Shown here in pieces: positions 59,605-64,000 of a stretch of DNA of 64,000 nt; position 1 is the stretch's first letter; each line of letters starts with the position of its first letter. Origin of the DNA: Cristatella mucedo (lineage: Eukaryota; Bryozoa; Phylactolaemata; Cristatellidae); NCBI GenBank assembly GCA_009760855.2, contig WPIO01000137.1, positions 62,001 through 126,000 on the forward strand, in the 5' to 3' direction. The translations under genes and the position numbers were made by a program. The notes beneath the pieces were generated by a model that made no database searches, was not told the origin of the DNA, and worked only from the letters and a program-made list of their open reading frames with translations.

Positions 59605-61730
59605 GAAGATAAAAATTGCGAGCTCACTCATAAAAAAGAAGTTAGTGATAATATTAAAAACACCTGCTGATTTAGCAGCCATCTTTGTATAGCAGCAGAG
59701 GAACCCCTCAGGCTAGAACCACTGCTTGCCGATGCAATACAGGATGGCACATCACAGTATTGGAAACCACGGCCTAGGCACAGATTTCTTGAAAAGGAAC
59801 TGCTATAACGGATAAGATGGTCTTACAGCTCAGACTGAACTTATGCAATTCCCTTGCAAATGTCACCTTTAGCTGGTAGAGAGTTGAAAGCTATCCATGA
59901 ATATTCTGTAACGTGTTGATTGAAGCACTATCTCTACAAAGTAATCGGAACTTGGAGAGGGGTAAAAAAATTAAACTTTAGTGCTATAGCACACTAAAGC
60001 GGCTAAGAGGGTGGATAGAAAGGCCGATGTAATCGATAAAAAGCAGCTGGTATTCCAAATTAAGGTGTCGAATTGGGTACATTGTTTCTCAGTAATTTAG
60101 TGGCGATGAAACATTAATCAGATGGTAGTGAAGCTGTGCCACCGAATATAAGCCAGGAAAGCAGCTGAGTTTTACCAAAATTTCCAAATGCTATTGATAC
60201 AGCTTAGTTTCGGTAATAGCCCATAAGTAAGGCAGCTTGCTTACACATGTTTCATCTAAGTTTATGTTTTGGTGGGTGACACAGGCAATTTATTAGAGTG
60301 TAGATAGTGCAGATTCGCTTAAAAACAACTCTGGGCCAAGATTTTCAGGTTGGGGCAAGGTCAGGATTTTCTGGTTTGAGGAAAGTTAGATTTCAGGTTT
60401 GGGGCTAGGTACAGTGCTCCTGCTCTTGAAGCATGTAGACAATTTAACCATGATATTGGTACTTCTCTTTGTCAATGGGGTGTAATTCCTGCCACAAGCC
60501 TGAGCCCCTGGACTTAAACATTGCTTTCCTTAGGTAGGCTAAAGCCAACGATGGAATTCAGGTAGAATGAACAAAGCTATTAAGTAAGACAAATTATATC
60601 GTGTTCACTTTCACTTTATTCTGGTCACCTGTTCACCGATTGTCGCCAGAAGTGCCTTTTAATTTTTTTGGGATGAGTCAGTTTATTCCCATCAAATAAT
60701 CAGGTAACTAATATTTGAATGCTTTGCTGGTATGTTAGAGTTCAGTGCCTAGCAATCAATTCTATTGAGGATGTTGGCGATTAGTCGTGTCTTTTCGTTC
60801 ACAGTAAGCTAATACTTCTGATGGGCAAAACAATAAGTAATCAGCAAATGTTTACTGTCAAAAGCTGACAGCTAAGTTTTATGTTTGCCATCTTATTTTT
60901 CTACCAGTTTTAAGAAAGTTTCTGTGAGCATAGGCCCTAAATAAAAATACGCATGGTGTGGCACGTAAATACCAGAAAGATAGCAATTAATGTATACGTT
61001 CTTTCACATTCTACAACTTAGTTGTTCGAAGTATTGTTAATGCATGCGAGTGGAAGCATATATCTTCTCATTAGACTATGCCATTAGTAAAGCACGAAAT
61101 TTCTCCCAGCTTGGTCAGATACTAAATTCAGGTGAATACCCAGTCAAATGAGAACGGATCAAGGTTTGAAGAGAAGCACTATTATTAACTGTGGCCATGT
61201 AAGGGCAAAATGTAGAATTTTTCAAGATTGCAAGGTTCGATAATACGATGTTATCAGAGTCCATGTAACGTGACGGTTTATTTAGTCCAGGTCTACCTTC
61301 AGCTAAGTATACTAGTCAAAGGAAATGATTGATTTCCAAATTATTTGCAACAGAAGCTACTCAACTATTTGTCGACATTCTTTTGCGTCTGGTGACATTC
61401 AAAAACAGTGTGATTGACTTAAGTGAAAAAACTCTTATTTTATCAATCTCACAAGCCTTTTTGTTTTAATAGTAGCCCAACAGCAAAGTAAATAAATAAA
61501 TCTATCACTAATGAATGAACTTACTCCTATTCTTAAGAATTACGACTCCAAGAACAACCCTCCAGTGATCTAGGTAAAGTAAAAATATAATAATAGTAAT
61601 AATAATGCATTCGATACAACGCCAACGTAGAAGCCAATCTATTTCTAATCAGTTTGCATTAGTTAACACGGAAGCACGACCGAATGGTTAGTGACAGCAT
61701 GATGATCAATCAGCAAAAATGGCATGGTTT
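59605..61730. other. Intergenic stretch, nothing recognised
   Basis: Both strands were scanned. No long ORF, exon-like block or repeat family was seen. Confidence 0.5.
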
Positions 61731-61734
61731 AACA

Positions 61735-63390
61735 AATATATAATTATGTAATGTATTGTATCTCCGTCAGTAACTCCACCAAGTCATAAAGACCATGTAG
61801 GTGTTACGCAGGACAGTTTTGTATAGCTCACTCACAGCCTAAGCTGCTTTCGGTACGCATTCGGTAGCCACCAGACTTCGTCTCACGCAACAAAGAGAAA
61901 GTGGGAAGCATAGCAGAGTTAGGAGAGCAGTTGAGGTAGTGAGTAGCATAGAAGTAGCAGTTCAGGACGGCTGAAAAAGATGTGCCATAGTCGGCAGTTG
62001 GAGAGTAGATGTCGTTGCGTTAGAATTGTGGAAGCAAGTTTCACAGTCTATGACCTGCAGAGCTAAAGCTTCTGTCGCCAACTGTGTTTAAGCTGAGGAA
62101 TGGGACAACTAATTTATTGTCCACACCAGACCTGAGGGTGCGAACAGGCTGAAACTAATGCAGCAGTTAACTAGGTACGAAGGAGCTAAGCCGTGGCAGG
62201 CCTTGTGGGTCAGCGTAAGAACTTTGCTCTGTATCCTTTGCTCAACCGGCAACCATCCTAGCTCTTTCAGCAGAGGTGACACGCGCTAAAACTGCTGGGA
62301 CTTGAAGACCAGCCTTGCAGCCATATGCATAGTCGGCTGTAGTGGCATAATAGCTTTCTTTGGTAGCCCAGCCAAAAGGGGATTACAATAATCAAGCCTA
62401 GACAGAACTAAAGAGCTAGTTAAATTTTTTACAAGCCACTGTGGGAGACAGCTTCTAATCTTGGATAGGGATCGGATGTGATGGCTAGCTGTAGAGGCAG
62501 TCTTCTGAATGAAGCTTTTGAAATTTAGGCAGCTGTCGAACACGGCACCTAGATTACGAGCACGTGGTGAAGGTCGCACAATAGCATCACCTACTAGAAA
62601 GGCAAAGCCTTTTAATCTAGTAACACGCTTAGGGTGTCCTATGAGAAGCAGTTCGGTTTTCTCGTCATTTAATTTCAAAAAGTTTTCAGTCATTCAGGGT
62701 CGAATATCGGCAGGACAAGCATTTAGTTTATCAGTTACTGCAGCAGATTCCGACGGTTTAAATAACAAATACAACTGAGTATCGTCAGCATAGTAGTGAT
62801 ATCCTATTCCATGGGCCTTAATCACTTTTCCCAGAGGTGGCGTCTACATAGAGAACAGCAAGGGACCAAGTACAGACCCTTGAGGGACTAAACAGGAGAC
62901 CCTTGTTATATCTGAGACCTGACCGCCACACGACACGGATTGAACACGATCAGACAAGTATGATTTAAGCCACGCCAGTGCTCCGTCTGCCAGACCGATC
63001 GTTGTTCTCAATCATTCAAGCAGAACTTCGTGATCAATGGTGTCGAAGGCAGCAGACAGATATAGCAGAGCTAGGGCAGTGACATTCCAGTCGTCGTTGC
63101 CACGTAGAATGTCATTGTTAACACGGAGGAGAGCAGTTTCAGTAGAGTGCTGCCTCTTGAAACCTGATTGAAATGTTTCTGACATTCCGTTATTTTCAAT
63201 ATGTTCAACTAGCTGCTTAGCAACAATTTTTTCAAGAATCTTTGATAAGAACGGAAGAAGGGAAACTGGACGATACTTTGCTAGGACCTCTGTGTCTAAT
63301 CCAGGCTTTTTAAGAATAGGTCTAACGATTGTGGATTTGAAGGATTTGGGGACGAATCCTTTTCCAAAAGAAGCATTAAAAATCTTCCAC
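61735..63390 (-). mobile_element. LINE-B, 5'-truncated, inverted
   Basis: On the minus strand it runs from RT to the 3' UTR. A 135-codon open frame (62286-62693) reads LKLNDEKTELLLIGHPKRVT, ARNLGAVFDSCLNFKSF and SRLDYCNPLLAGLPKKAI, the RT thumb and connection. The YADD region lies around 62780 and is not cleanly in frame. The 3' end is 'gacggagatacaatacatta' at 61740-61760. It is the best preserved LINE-B end in the window. Confidence 0.92.
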
Positions 63391-63429
63391 TCTTAGAAGG
63401 CTATACTGTGAAAAAGCAGAACTTACTTA

Positions 63430-63584
63430 CATAAATAAATATAATTCATTTGTATAGCACCCCAAGAGAACGTAATCTTTATTCAGGCACCTAGCATATG
63501 CCTTGGGGCTCGAGTCCATGACCTCAGCCACACCTTGGTCGGGGCGAGTACCTACCTTAACCAATGGATCAAACCAGCTTGGCA
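63430..63584 (-). mobile_element. SINE1 copy
   Basis: On the minus strand: 'ggtttgatccattggttaag' (A box), 'catggactcgagccccaagg' (B box), tail 'gattacgttctcttggggtg', 'ctatacaaatgaattatatt'. It lies just beyond the truncated end of LINE-B. Confidence 0.85.
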
Positions 63585-63689
63585 GCCGTCATTAGGTTCT
63601 GACTCATTTTTCGGCATGCAAACTTCGAGTTTGTCTTTCATACCTTCTGCCAGATTTTTAAATTACAAAATCGAATTCATATGACGTAA

Positions 63690-63925
63690 TATTTCTAAAA
63701 ATTTTAATATTATAAATAGTATTACGTGTTATATTATTAATTATAAAATATATATTATATATTATATTATAATATATTATATTATATTTATTTTATATTA
63801 TATTATTATTTTATATTATATTATAATTTATTATATTGTATTATATTATATTATATTATATATTACGATATATTAAATATATAGTTTAATTATTATTATA
63901 ATTATTATTATTAAATATTATATTC
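63690..63925. repeat. AT-rich TTATA-type low-complexity tract
   Basis: About 230 bases made almost only of A and T in degenerate tattata units. Confidence 0.95.
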
Positions 63926-64000
63926 CTATGCATTATATTTGGCAAGCAACAATCACTCACCTTACAGTGGTGACAGTATTCCCAGATGAAATACTGGCCT

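Overview
This window is animal nuclear DNA. Genes are in pieces: short exons with consensus splice sites are separated by introns of 0.1 to 11.6 kb, and most of the rest is retrotransposon debris and microsatellites. There are no bacterial-type operons, ribosome binding sites or phage genes. The two-domain receptor tyrosine phosphatase, the L2-like LINEs, the tRNA-derived SINEs and the Ty3-like LTRs point to a metazoan, probably an invertebrate. I cannot name the species from sequence alone.

The one host gene I can support is a receptor-type protein tyrosine phosphatase on the + strand, from about 937 to 41506. A transmembrane exon lies at 937-1063. Seven exons encode most of catalytic domain D1 (9095-13335). 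Six exons encode most of domain D2 (24969-41506), ending in a TAA stop. D1 keeps every catalytic motif (KNR, WPD loop, HCSAGVGRTG). D2 keeps the signature cysteine but has lost the histidine, the arginine and the WPD loop, so it is predicted to be a pseudophosphatase. Intron positions and phases match closely between D1 and D2. I could not find the extracellular exons, the juxtamembrane exon(s), or the exon(s) joining D1 to D2.

The rest is mobile DNA. LINE-A (L2-like, with a TGTAAAGCGCC...(ATT)n 3' end) has more than a dozen copies, the longest at 35785-37962 and 49256-52905. LINE-B (related, 3' end GAGATACA(TTACA)n) has full or partial copies, the longest at 18195-21105 (+) and 61735-63390 (-). 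SINE1 has a tRNA-Glu-like head, and its tail resembles the LINE-A 3' end. SINE2 is a second tRNA-like family. Three solo LTRs with TG...CA ends and 4-bp target duplications lie at 5841-6572, 34504-35230 and 57076-58545. Insertions are heavily nested: one LTR-element remnant at 3.7-6.7 kb carries a SINE, a LINE (11-bp target duplication) and a solo LTR.

Layout: 0-9 kb, transmembrane exon and a nested repeat block; 9-13.4 kb, D1 exons; 13.4-25 kb, a repeat-filled intron with a decayed exon duplicate and a GC-rich ORF fragment; 25-41.5 kb, D2 exons among LINEs, microsatellites, a CTG/CCT-rich tract and a solo LTR; 41.5-59.6 kb, 3' flank dominated by LINE-A and a diverged 3-kb direct repeat; 59.6-64 kb, quiet DNA, then inverted LINE-B, SINE1 and an AT-rich end.
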